Source: Pomphorhynchus laevis
Lineage: Eukaryota; Acanthocephala; Palaeacanthocephala; Echinorhynchida; Pomphorhynchidae
NCBI GenBank assembly: GCA_012934845.2
Contig: WNNJ02001415.1
Span: forward strand, 1-64,000
Direction: 5' to 3'
DNA length: 64,000 nucleotides
The notes below the pieces were generated by a model. The model ran no database searches and was not told where the DNA came from. It worked only from the letters and a program-made list of their open reading frames with translations. The translations under genes were made by a program, and so were the position numbers. Each line of letters opens with the position of its first letter. Positions within the stretch are counted from its first letter, which is position 1. Of the stretch, positions 48,725 through 60,240 are shown piece by piece.

Positions 48725-51700
48725 TCAAATCAGCTCTCTAAGTCTACGTATTTAATATAATTATAAAATTAAATAATAAAGAAAATAAACTAAAATAAAT
48801 ATAAAAAATATAAATAAAAATAAAAAAGAATAAAAATGCTAAATCAATAAATCAAAATTTAATAATTAAAAAATAATTAATTTTAAATAATTGTTTTAAG
48901 ACTTTATATAACTTATATCAAGTTAAAATAAAAAATTAAAATAAAAAATAAAAGTCAATTTTTATGAATTGACTGATTAATAACAGTATATTGTATCAGA
49001 GTAAGGATAAGAGGTCATCAAGAAAAACTGCTATGCCATCAGCTTTGACTACTATTCCTCGATCCAACATAGCAGCGTGGTCAAACATGTACTAATGACG
49101 CATTTGCTCTGATAAAATTTGATTATATAGTATCTTATTCTAATACAAAGTATATTATTTATTATCCATCCATAATAATTTTCAGCTAATGATTTTAAAT
49201 TTATTTTTAATATTATTGTGTTGATTTATATATTTTACTATTTTCTGTTTGATGATATCTTTATAGTGACCTAATTTAAAATATGTATCTATTAAATTAT
49301 TTAAATGATTTTGAAGAAATCCAATATCGTTACAAATTGTTGCAATTCTTAAAATTTCATTATTTAATTTATTATATTTTATATTATATGGTATTCATGA
49401 ATGCTCATGCAAAAATATGTTTCTTGCAAATTTAAATATGTCATTAAATTAAAAGTAGTTTTTATTAATGTTAATTTAATGTTAATATCTAGATATATAA
49501 CTTCTTTAACATTAATATTGCTTTTATTAAGAATGAGGCTACCTGGATAAATTTGTTCGCTTATTGAATAAAAATGGCCAGAATTAAATACACATATCAT
49601 CAATATATCGAAACATATATTTTATATCTTTATATAATTTAGATTTATTTTTTAAGCAGGTTTGAACAAATTCATATTCTATAAAGCTTAAAAATAAGTC
49701 AGCTATATTTGGGCTACTATTTCCTCCCATTGGAACACCTTTTATTTGTCTAATATAGATGTTCATACCTTTAAATAATTTTGATTTATTAAAATATTCA
49801 AGAATTCTATTAATTAAATTTTATCCATATATTTATATTTATTTGAGGTTTATTTTTTGTTAGATGAGAAAGTTTATTTTTTGTTAGATAGATAGGCGTT
49901 ATAGTTATTATTACATATATGTATATGTTCCCTATACAAGATTAATTAATTTTACTAACGCTTCTTCAATATCTGCTAAATCTAGATTTGTATATAGCGT
50001 ACTAAAATCGTACGTATTTATATTTTAAAAATTTATTCCTTTTGTCTGTTCTAAAAATTCTTATGTAGAATTAATACTAAAATAGTGTTTTATACCAGTA
50101 TTAATTTCGATTGCCATACAATATTTTTTGAAGTGTGCTTTAATTACTTTAAGAATTTTATTCATATAAACAGAAAGTGGTTTTAATTTAAATTTAAAAG
50201 CACTACATATGAACCTAGGTTTTATTGGAGTTTAATGTAATTTTGGATTCCAATATAATAAAGGTATAGTTTTATTATCTGATTCAATTTTTATACCCTT
50301 TTTATCCATTATAGAACAATGACTTGTAATAATTGTTTCTAAATTTAAATCACTACATTCATATGTTGTGTTTATATTTAAATCATTATAATTAACTTCT
50401 TTCATTAGTATATCATAATATAGCTTTTTGAATATTAAGACAAAGTTATTACTAGCTTTATCAATAGTTGTTATTATATAGTTATCCTTTAATTTAGTAA
50501 GTTCTTTATACATATCTTTATTAATTTTATCTTTCCTTTTATAATTGTTTGTTATTTTCATTTTATTTTTAATTTTATCAAATATATAATCTTTCCAAAT
50601 TTTTATCTTAGATATATTTAAGCTTTTACTATTAATCAGCTTACCAAAGTAAGCATTTAAGTTTTTATATAACGAACTGTAAATTTTATTTTTGTCGTTG
50701 TTGTTATTTAATCTATATTTATACCCTTTTGATAGCAGCTTTCTTAATTCACAATTTTCAATTAATTCTAGATTATGGGTACATATATGTTCATTTATTT
50801 TATCAAAACTAAGACTTTTACAATTGCATTCTGTTTCCATTATGTTTCTAATATCATCATTACATATTGATTTCAATTCTTTATTATAATTACAATTTTT
50901 CCGTCCAAATGGTGGTAGGAGTTTATACCTTATTTTAGGAATATATTTACTTAAATCTGACCATATTATTTCTTTACTTTTAGAATTATTTAAAGTCCGG
51001 CTATATTTATGTTATCTATACATTTATAAATGAATTTTATGGTCAGTGTATATTTTTTGTTATTATTAACATTTATTGTCCGATTATAGTATTTTACATT
51101 ACAATAACTCTCTATTATACAACTTAACCTATCATAATCGTTTATTAAGCTTTAATTTATTGAACAAATGATATATTCGGAAAAACGTATTATATTTACA
51201 TAAAGATCTTTTAGCTTATTATCTCTTAAAAGTTTTATATTTCTAAATGCTCATATCTTTTTGATATTTTTAAGTCTATTTTTCTTTTTACCGGATTATT
51301 ATAATATAGTTGTTTATTATTTACTATACTACTTCTGCAAATTCCCTGTACCACGTCATCCAATCCTAATGGGTACATGGAATTAAGCGTTTTAATCCAA
51401 AAATCTTCTCTTTCTAATAGTTTTTAATTAAATGTTGACTTATTTTTTCAATAATATATTTTAAAATAAATAATTTACAGGTTTCAATACCATATTAAGC
51501 TTATATGTTTATGAAATATAGTTTGACTATTATGCTGTATATTATATATGTGTTGCCTAAACCTAGTTTTTAACATTTGATATGTTTTTCCTATATATTG
51601 CAATCCACATGTACATTGTATAAGATACACTACACCTGCGGTATTGCAGTTACAATTATTATTAATATTTAATGAAAAACATTTGTTTGTTGTATTATGT

Positions 51701-52260
51701 CGTATTATTGTTGTAACATATATTTGTCATATAGTTTTACTGGAACGAAGATAATATTTCCTTAATTTAAAAAGTACTATATTTCGATAGTTCCAGGTAT
51801 CATCAAGATTAAAATTAAATGGATTGCTAGATTATAATCTAGTAAATAGATTTTAATAATTAAATATATTATATTAATAAAAAATAAATTGCACATTTTA
51901 ATTAAAGTTTATATTAAGTTTTGAGTCAAATATTATAATCTAATAGTACACAGTAAACCCATAATCTCCTTTCATTTTCGATTAGATAGTTTTAGTAGAA
52001 TGAAGAAAATTTTCCCTCTATTTAAAATATTTCCATAGCTCCTTATATCACCAAGATTAAAATTGTTTAAATTATAATAAGCAGGATTAACATCAGGATT
52101 AAAATTGAAGGAGATGGTGGGCTTAGTGTGTACTATGCATAGTTTTGTAAAACGTTTTACTAAATATTGCGATTTCTTAAAAAATTGCCACATTTGATCC
52201 CCATTAAGGTTTCTCAAATTTTTCGTAAGGACTTCTTAAAATGAAATTAAAATTTACACT
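48725..52260 (-). mobile_element. Penelope-like retroelement, copy 3, longest, old
   Basis: Minus-strand order is N-terminal region (52,217-51,972), GIY-YIG endonuclease (about 51,730-51,480: GVVYLIQCTCGLQYIGKTY, preceded by a CNCNT zinc-type box), linker, reverse transcriptase (50,876-49,380, with IKGVPMGGNSSP and FRYIDDM) and the non-coding end to 48,725. The endonuclease before the reverse transcriptase places it in the N-terminal GIY-YIG group of PLEs. It is interrupted in many places and more diverged than copies 1 and 2. Its terminal arms differ from theirs in a compensating way (see findings). The N-terminal portion appears twice (51,728-51,830 and 51,986-52,075). Confidence 0.8.
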
Positions 52261-52673
52261 TAACCCTTCATTTAATTTTAAAAATTTCACTGGTCCATCA
52301 ACCGAAAAGATCCAAAAAATATTAAATGCGAGTGATAATTTATAAATATCAAGCGATTTGTAGACACCATATAACGATTTAACTTTATTAATTGAAAATT
52401 TTAGTAATAGTAGAAATCGTTATTTCTACCATTATATTCTATTTTATATTCTATTATAAATTTAATTATTTACTTTGTTAACCGTATTAGCTGAAATAAA
52501 ATACAATTGTGGATAATATCATTGATTAAACAATAGTTATTTTTGACAAACTATTGTTTTACCAGAAATCAGGGTAAACATAGGCCCTGATTATATATAC
52601 TATTTATAATCATGGCTATATTATACATTTTCACTGATTGCAGTGAAAATGAACTCATTTAGATCAGTCCATC
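52261..52673. other. AT-rich stretch with short inverted words
   Basis: AAACAATAGTTATTTTTGACAAACTATTGTTT at 52,530-52,562 forms a hairpin. GGGTAAACATAGGCCCTGAT at 52,572 resembles the minisatellite unit that follows. No gene. Confidence 0.4.
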
Positions 52674-52790
52674 AGGCCAAAAGGATAAACTACTAGCTTA
52701 TCAGGTAAACATATGCCAAAAGGATAAACCAATAGCTTATCAGGTAAACATAGGCCATCAGGATAAACCATTGGACTATCAGATAAACAT
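52674..52790. repeat. 39-bp tandem repeat, three units
   Basis: Units start at 52,674, 52,713 and 52,752, exactly 39 bp apart. Shared words are GGATAAAC, TATCAG and TAAACAT. Confidence 0.85.
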
Positions 52791-52911
52791 AAAATACAGT
52801 TATGTATAGCACCATTATGTCAAGTTTATTAAATCTTAATTGGCAATGAAATTAAAAGAAATCAAAAATTTTATTTAATTTTTTAAAATCAATTTTGTTT
52901 AAAATACTAAC

Positions 52912-53348
52912 CGAGGATAATCTTTAGAGCATCATTATCAGTGAATCTCATTACCGCGTAAAACAATAGACCTATAGTAAATAGATGATTTATTGCTTTT
53001 ATATAAATGCTGTAAATGTGTATTTAAATAAATACTTTCTTACAGGGTTTATAATAAAATACTTTGTTACAGGGTTTGAATATTTGTAACTTTTAAATTT
53101 TGTAGTAAAATCATTTGAAAATTGCATTACTACCTCATCAGTAACATTTTGGACAGAATTGATATCTGTATGCATTTCATATCACATTTTTCATTTCATA
53201 TGCATCACAAATCGTTTAATTCTTTTAATTATAATTTAAAATCATTTTTAATTAATTTTTGCTTAGCTTTGTCAACAGCATTCATACAAAAAATAAACTT
53301 GAATGCGTTAGTAATCGAAATTTGTCTTCCACGTATAAGAAATTGCAT
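52912..53348 (-). CDS. Candidate small gene, unknown function
   Basis: Exon 53,348-53,288 starts with ATG and reads MQFLIRGRQISITNAFKFIF, ending in phase 1 at GTATGA. After 122 nt, exon 53,165-53,134 continues in matching phase (Y, then INSVQNVTDE) to a GTAGTA donor. A third island, 52,971-52,912 (LLFYAVMRFTDNDALKIIL), has an AG and a GTTAGT donor, but its phase does not join the second exon, so an exon may be missing. The plus-strand frame over the same bases is antisense. Family not recognised. Confidence 0.4.
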
Positions 53349-53703
53349 TTTATAAATTTATAATCGAGCCATTTCGTGCTATACAAGAGAAATAATCAGA
53401 AAATACATTAACATGCATGTATTAATTATTTAATTTACATTAATTTACAAACACGTTATGAGCATATCGGCATAATGTTTCCTTGCTTTAGATATTTATT
53501 AATAAAATCGGCTGTTATTTGAAGTAATGCTTAATTTAATAACTACACAATTGAGAAATTAAAATTAAAAATGAATAAATATAAGATAAATTAATTTATT
53601 CAATTAAATTTTAATTTAATAATTACGCAATTACTTCTTGTTTGTCTTTGGATAAATAAATAAATTAATAGTCAAAATCAAAAGTAAAAAATTAAAAAAT
53701 TAA

Positions 53704-54319
53704 ATGGATAAGCTTTTTTGGAAAAAACTCATCCAGGCAACCGGAGACCAACGCACTCGAACGTGGCTAATTCGGCGGATCAGTGAAGACATACAGCACG
53801 ACAGCGCAGCATCTATGGGACTCATTTACGGGTAACCCCGTTTGGTATTTGTATTTTATATTTTATTTATTTTTATTTGTTAATTAAATTACATTTTAAT
53901 ATAAAAAAAATTAAAATATCATTATTCTGTCAAAATAAAAAGTTCAGTTAAATTTTTTTAGAGATTTTAATCAATCATCTAGAAAACTGCTAAAGGTGAT
54001 ATATTTTTACATATATAATCATAATTGACTCGATATTAGTACAAAATGCTATTTTATTTAATATTTTGTTAACAGTCAATGCGGATAAAAAATTCACTTC
54101 ATCATAATCATTTACCATCTTTTAAATCATATAGTAAATAAAAAATAAAATATGCAAACAAATTAAATACATTTAATTATATTTTGCTATAAATATAATT
54201 ATTATATCAGTTTTGTTCTTAATATACAGTTTTTTAGAAATAAGATGTTTGCGCATGAACGGAGATGTCAGAAAGTGTATATCGTGAAGGAGGCGGAAGT
54301 GCATGAGTCTTCTAATTAA
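53704..54319 (+). CDS. Candidate three-exon gene that begins in a LINE-like tail
   Basis: Exon 53,704-53,831 starts with ATG: MDKLFWKKLIQATGDQRTRT, then IQHDSAAS. It ends in phase 2 at GG|gtaacc. Exon 53,962-53,995 (DFNQSSRKLLK) and exon 54,230-54,319 (FFRNKMFAHERRCQKVYIVK ... SSN-stop) follow in matching phases. The predicted protein is 83 residues. The first exon is GC-rich and resembles the C-terminal tail of LINE family B (TGERRSTDFLLQRLSVAIQR at 58.7 kb). It is either a chance in-phase arrangement around a LINE remnant or a captured LINE tail. Confidence 0.4.
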
Positions 54320-54985
54320 GCGAGTATTTAATGTATTTTGTATATTAGATTCGTCTTTATTTTATACTTTATATATTTATTTATCAACAAAAACAAGTTT
54401 GCACTTAAAAATTTAACATATACGGCGTATATTATACTGCATGTTATATTATATATTATGTATAATACTATGTATTATATATTATATTTTATACATTTTA
54501 TATATGGATTATATATTATGCTTATCTTATAAGTTTATACAATATATATTTGTAAATTGAAAAATATACAGCCACACAAATATACAATTTAATGACAATT
54601 TAATTGTATTAAATTTAATATATAATATTATATATAATGTTATATAATATTATAATATAATATTTATTATAGTAGATTATATAATATAACGAATGTAGTG
54701 AATATATATAAATGTAAATATTAATTTCAAGTTCTAATTTTACTGAAATCCTAAAAGCTTAAAATTGATTTATTCTAATTATAAACTTAAATTAACATTT
54801 GTATAAACGGCATTATACAAATGCCCTTATAATATATTTTATCATGATGTATTATTTTATGGAATAAAATTAATTGTTGACTTAACAATACTTTACTTTG
54901 TATGTAATATGATATAAAACTTTGTGGTATCCGCCATTTTGCATAAATACATTTCGTAGAAAATTAATTTTTTTTTATCGCTTCG
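54320..54985. other. AT-rich stretch
   Basis: TA-rich simple sequence, especially 54,430-54,720. No exon. Confidence 0.5.
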
Positions 54986-55150
54986 ATGGCAGAAATTCAA
55001 TGCATTGCTGACAGCAAAAGAAAAATGGTTTTAGTAATCGATCGATAACTTTAGAATCACAAAGACAATCCAGAATGCTATACGTTATTGAAAATGTTAA
55101 TTGAGTTGAAGTGTGAGCATTGTCCTACAAATGATAAAGAACATTTTGTT
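54986..55150 (+). pseudogene. FLYWCH-type zinc-finger remnant
   Basis: ATG at 54,986 opens MAEIQCIADSKRKMVLVIDR to a stop. In the next frame FRITKTIQNAIRY, a stop and KC follow, then CEHC. The order of a short hydrophobic strand, DG/DR-x-F, N...Y-W-x-C and later Cys/His fits a FLYWCH finger, with W replaced by a stop. Such fingers occur in MULE-type transposons and in host proteins. One frame change and one stop show it is dead. Confidence 0.4.
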
Positions 55151-55326
55151 AACTATCAAACTTAAAGTCAAAATAAAACCGTATTCGAAATATTTATAGA
55201 TGAAAAGAATTTATGGCAGGAAAATAAAAGATCCATTTGAACAAATGGCTAAAGGCGTAAAATTACCAATTATTTTGGTAATAATTGGTAATTATTACCA
55301 AAATAATAATTTTGGTAATAAAAATC

Positions 55327-55349
55327 ACTCCCCCATAGGAAGGGGGAGT
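55327..55349. repeat. Perfect 8-bp GC hairpin
   Basis: ACTCCCCC and GGGGGAGT flank a seven-base loop in otherwise AT-rich sequence. Just upstream (55,262-55,318) TACCAATTATTTTGG and similar words form overlapping inverted repeats. Confidence 0.7.
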
Positions 55350-55596
55350 AAAAAAGTATAGTAATCCGAAATTATTGATTACGTTCAGGCAGCTTTAAAA
55401 CTAATTCAAGCTAACATGTATTTTATTCTTATATTCATAAGTAAATACTACAACATTATTTATCTTATTTGAAATGAACTATACAATGTCAACGGACAAT
55501 ATTCAAATAATAATCAAATAATGTATTTCGAATTAAAACATTCAAATAACGTATAATGTATTTCGTACGTAAAATAAACATTAAATTAAATGGAAT

Positions 55597-56216
55597 GAAT
55601 AATTGCATACACTAGCGAGTATCATCATTTGGTCGGCTTCATAAATTATCCTCGTGTGAAGTCTTTAATCCTAGATGCAGCACTGTACACTACAATCAGC
55701 GTAGGTGGACCTCATCAGCAGTGAGCCTACGCCTACCTTTCGTGTTTCGGTCCTTTAATGATCTGCTGAAATTTTCCTCTGCTGCCTTTCTGTAAAAACA
55801 AACGATACAGTTTGTAAGGAAAACATTTCCACTTGTGCAAACTGTACGTTGTTTCCGTCTTTTGTAACAAAAAGACGGAGATAGCACTACAGTTGCCGGA
55901 AACAACCGACAATCTGTCTTTTGAATTTTCTTGACAGGAAACCGGAATCTGCTAGGTTAATAGAATGAATAATTGCATACACGAGCGAGTATCATCATTT
56001 GGTCGGCTTCATAAATTATCCTCGTGTGAAGTCTTTAATCCTAGATGCAGCACTGTACACTACAATCAGCGTAGGTGGACCTCATCAGCAGTGAGCCTAC
56101 GCCTACCGTTCGTGTTTCGGTCCTTTAATGATCTGCTGAAATTTTCCTCAAATTTTCCAGAGGAAAATTTGAGGAAAATTATTATTCACTATATAGAGCA
56201 ATGTCTCGAGAAATGA
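55597..56216 (-). repeat. Family R1 repeat, 370-bp unit in tandem (two copies)
   Basis: Copy 1 is 55,597-55,965 and copy 2 is 55,966-56,216, truncated. Equivalent positions are 370 bp apart. Both share GAATGAATAATTGCATACAC, GAGTATCATCATTTGGTCGG and the boxed region. In minus-strand sense the boxed region is GGACC-GAAAC, GCGTAGG, CTGATGA-GGTCC and CCTACGC. The open frames in the unit (YKRRKQRTVCTSGNVF) have no recognisable domain. Confidence 0.8.
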
Positions 56217-56379
56217 GTTAATAATGGTGACGTTGTCGCATTCGCTGGTCACCTCGCCCCTTGGTTACCTCGCCCCATTGTCCGCGACAACGTCCGTCTG
56301 TCTTTTAAATTTCAATTTTTTATTTTAACTTGATTTAAATTATAGAAAATCTAAACATACACGAAAATCTTATCGTGTA
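56217..56379. repeat. Junction segment with palindrome and PLE end
   Basis: GACGTTGTCGC (56,229-56,239) and GCGACAACGTC (56,284-56,294) are perfect inverted partners, with CACCTCGCCCC-type words duplicated between them. At 56,306-56,353 AACTTGATTTAAATTATAGAAAATCTAAA is the PLE terminal sequence. So this 160-bp spacer between the opposed R1 repeats contains PLE end DNA. Confidence 0.65.
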
Positions 56380-56735
56380 TGCAATTATTCATTCTATTAA
56401 CCTGGCAGATTCCGGTTTCCTGTCAAGAAAATTCAAAAAACAGATTGTCGGTTGTTTCCGGCAACTGTAGTGCTATCTCCGTCTTTTTGTTACAAAAGAC
56501 GGAAACAACGTACAGTTTGCACAAGTGGAAATGTTTTCCTTACAAACTGTATCGTTTGTTTTTACAGAAAGGCAGCAGAGGAAAATTTCAGCAAATCATT
56601 AAAGGGCCGAAACACGAAAGGTAGGCGTAGGCTCACTGCTGATGAGGTCCACCTACGCTGATTGTAGTGTACAGTGCTGCATCTAGGATTAAAGACTTCA
56701 CACGAGGATAATTTATGAAGCCGACCAAATGATTA
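56380..56735 (+). repeat. Family R1 repeat, inverted copy
   Basis: Nearly identical to 55,597-55,960 in reverse orientation, with very few differences over 350 bp. The GGACC arm is GGGCC here, which still pairs with GGTCC through a G-U. The high identity indicates a recent inverted duplication or insertion. Confidence 0.8.
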
Positions 56736-57735
56736 AATTAAATAATTAAATATTAAATAATTTAAATATCACTTAGTTTTCTCTAGGTAAAGTAATATGA
56801 ACTAAAATTCATACAGAATCGAACACTAACACAACACCAGACACGCGCTTTGCCCTAACGGCTCATCAATTCAACAACTCTGATGTATTAACCACGTTAA
56901 CTCACATTTCACAAATATATTTTAAAAATGTTTTTTTTAATTATAGACCTAATACTGAAATATAAAAGACTTGTATAAAGGAAAATTAAATATAAAGAAA
57001 TCAAAGGATTAACGAAGAACATAAAAAAGTTTCGAATAAAATTTAATTATGAATTAAAAAAGTTGGCGTTCATTGAAATAATCTACGGTAAACTTAAATT
57101 GAGTAGATAAATGGTGATATAAATAAGTAGATAAGCCTTATTATTTTATATAAGGCTTCCATCGTTATTATTAAAATATGCTTAGTTTTGTATATTCATT
57201 TCAAAACTTTATAAAAGATATTCAAATATTTTACTTATTTAATATTTTTTTTATTATTTTTATATTAATTATAAAAATAATATTATATTAATTATATTTT
57301 TATTAATTATACTTATGTTTCTATATTACAAAAATTTTATCCATAATGTTATGAACTAAATCAGTTAAATATAATTATAAAAAATTTGAAACTATCTTTT
57401 AAAATACTTATAATCATATTATTAAAAAGACATGATTATTTGGATTTTATTAACAGAAGGTGGATTCACTAAGACCTACTGTGAATCCCGGTTTTACAAT
57501 ATCCAGATATCAATTTCAAAATATATAATAATTATTTTATTTGTATTTTATAATTGTTGTTTAAACGTTGTATTGATGATATACTCAAATTACTTTATTA
57601 TTTAATCAAATTTAATGTTATTTTAAAATGCAAGAGGTGACTAAAACTTTTGTGTTTGCTTATGGTTGCCTATAGCAGCATTAACCATCTGATTTTATGT
57701 TATGAGTTTAATGATTTTATGTTTTAAGCTATACC
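56736..57735. other. AT-rich stretch, no supported gene
   Basis: AT-rich with TA repeats around 57,240-57,330. No exon found. Confidence 0.4.
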
Positions 57736-58880
57736 TGTCCAGCTGCTACTCCACCAAATCGTTCCTACGTTTCGGCTAGTACACGTTAATATCAGACGAG
57801 GGGCCACAGCAAGGCGATCCTTTCGGTCCGCTGCTCTTCTGCCTGACTGCCTTGATACTGACAAACTGCATGAATTACAACGCATGTCTAGGAGGCTATC
57901 GCTTCTATACGCTCACAATGCGCTGTTTGTGCTAAAAAACTGCTTCACGATACCGAAGACTATGTTAACTCTACTCAGCACGCCATGCTACAGGAAACAG
58001 CTGTTGTTTGAATACTACAACGTAATTCGGTCGTCGTTGCAGTCCGTCCTCGTTATTGCGCTGTCAGATAAGCCATGGGACGAGGCATCACTACCGGTTG
58101 TTAACGGCGGATTCGGCATCAGGAGAGCCACGAATATTGCTCTATCAACCTCCATATAATCGGTCGCCGGGTCGCAAACAGTCATAACTCGGATCTTGCC
58201 AGGGCGACTAAATGACTACTGCGGTATCAGCGAATCGACATACACTACTGCAGTGACCGAATGACAGTATCGAGCGGGTTTCATGCCAGTCAAACCGTCC
58301 TTCGCTACAGAAGAGAAATTCTTGGATACTCCGTTGGTTACTGTCCAGGGAGCGTAGATGTTGTCAGCTGCACTTGACCAGGCGAGCAAAGCCCGTCTAA
58401 TCGCGGCTACTGCACCTCATTCCGGGGCCTTCCTTCACACACGTCCCTGTTCGTCGCTCTGCACAAGCGGCCGGATGGATTGTCACTGATTCCATGGTCA
58501 AGATGCAGGTGTAGGCTTGGGACTTCACCTGCCCAGACACTGTTTGGCACCGAACCATCTAAATACAGATGTGACCGCAACGGGAGCGGTAGCCAGTGGA
58601 TCATAGGACAAGAAACGCAGCAAATACTCTTTCCTGACACCGATCTACAATTTTGTGCCGGTCGTCGTGGAAACGCTTGGTGCGTTGGGCCCAGAGGCGA
58701 AAGGCCTAATGCACGAAATAGGTCGGCGGATTGCAGAAGTGACAGGAGAGCGGCGGTCCACGGATTTCCTGCTGCAGAGGCTGAGCGTTGCCATCCAACG
58801 CGGTAACGCTAGTTGCGTTCTGGGCACGGTTGAGGGGACGAGCGATAGACAAGACTTAGACACAATTTATTATTTGTAAT
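57736..58880 (+). mobile_element. LINE family B, 3' end
   Basis: GC-rich block. In changing frames it reads QQGDPFGPLLFCL (reverse-transcriptase motif B), RKQLLFEYYNVIRSSLQ, LPVVNGGFGIRRATNIAL, ARLIAATAPHSGAFLH, and finally VVETLGALGPEAKGL and TGERRSTDFLLQRLSVAIQR, ending at 58,879. These are the ordered motifs of one LINE group whose C-terminus ends in IQRGNA. Everything upstream of motif B is missing, so it is 5'-truncated, and the frame changes several times. It is better preserved than the copy at 8.2-10.7 kb. Confidence 0.75.
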
Positions 58881-60240
58881 TTTTGTTTGTTGTTTTTTGG
58901 AAAAATCTTGGCATTATTTAAAATCAAAATGATTTCTATCTTCAATAAGAAAGCAGCGAATCTACTGATAATATTTATAATTATCGTAATATAATTCCAA
59001 AGTCTTTCTAATGATTAAAATACATTCAAAAAAATTTGCTCTGATTGAATTTTCAAATAAACTTTATTAAGACTATAATAAAGATAAAACTTTGTTTATC
59101 ATAATTAGATGTTAATTATGATTAACATTAAATCATAATTAATCTCGATTTGTCTAATTGTTAGATAAGATTTTATAATAATTAATTTTAAAATTAATAA
59201 TTGTATATAATATTTTATATACTGATATTAAGTTAATATTTAAAATTAAAATTTAAAATACAAGTCAATGTTTTTGATTTGAATAATAAATAACAGGCGA
59301 TGTATAAGAATAAGGATTATAGCTTATCTGGAGAAACCGCTATGTCATCATGTTTCTGATATACCGCAATATAGCAATAGGATTATGGCCTTGTTACCCG
59401 CTTGTATCATCAGTCTTTCTAATGATTAAAATACGTTCAAAATTTGCTCTAATAGAATTTTTTAAATAAACTTTATTAAGAATAATATACTTACATCTGC
59501 AGATAAAACTTTGTTCCTCATAATGCTACATTAATTTAAATTTTAATATAATTGAAAGTTTATTTAAATAGATAAAATGAAATAAATAAAGAAATACATT
59601 GTAGAATGTATTATAGCAATTAAAAAATTCACAAAATCCGAATAATTTTTAATTTTTATCAATAATTAAATAGAGTAATTTATTAGTCACTAAATCTTTC
59701 GGTATGGGTAAAATCATTGAAGAAATAAAATTTACAAATTTTCACAAATATATTGTAAATATAGCAATCAGATTATGGTCTTGTTACCCAGTCAATCACG
59801 CCCTGTTTTAATTTTAATAAAGTAGCTGCAGGAAAATGTGCAGTAATGAAACACAGCAATTTGAGCAATACCTACAGATACAAAATTAGGGTCTTTCATA
59901 AAATAGCATGCATTTTGTGTAATGTTTTGTAAGATCACCATATAATAAAATCATAAAAGCAATTTGAAGATGACCTTTATTAGTTATTAGTTCAATTTAT
60001 CAGTTTACTTAATTAATATTCTTTAATTAGTTGGAATTGCTAAGCCGATGTCGCAAGATAAAACACTTTGCAGATCAATGCATACAAATTAAGGTTGCTC
60101 ATATACCTTTTGATAATTAGAAGAATTACTTTTAAATGTATAAAAGTGTTTTAAAGGAATTGTATACGTTATAATTCGAAAACATTTATTGAATAGAAAA
60201 CATGTTTATTAACTATTTGCTGCGTTAATTGGCATCGCCT
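58881..60240. repeat. AT-rich stretch with a duplicated segment around a PLE end
   Basis: About 120 bp (TTTCTAATGATTAAAATAC, AAATAAACTTTATTAAGA, AAGATAAAACTTTGTT) occurs at 59,005-59,095 and again at 59,410-59,515. A diverged PLE end (GAATAATAAATAACAG, GATGTATAAGAATAAGGAT) lies between them at 59,230-59,400. No gene. Confidence 0.55.

Noticed and set aside
53122-53355. Plus-strand frame of 77 codons
   Set aside because: Antisense to a minus-strand ATG exon and a second exon that join in phase; the plus translation is low in complexity (F, H, N, L).
55327-55349. Rho-independent terminator
   Set aside because: A strong hairpin followed by A-rich sequence, but the genome is eukaryotic and no gene ends here.
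58407-58863. Minus-strand frames in the GC-rich block at 58.4-58.9 kb
   Set aside because: Antisense to the plus-strand LINE C-terminal motifs.
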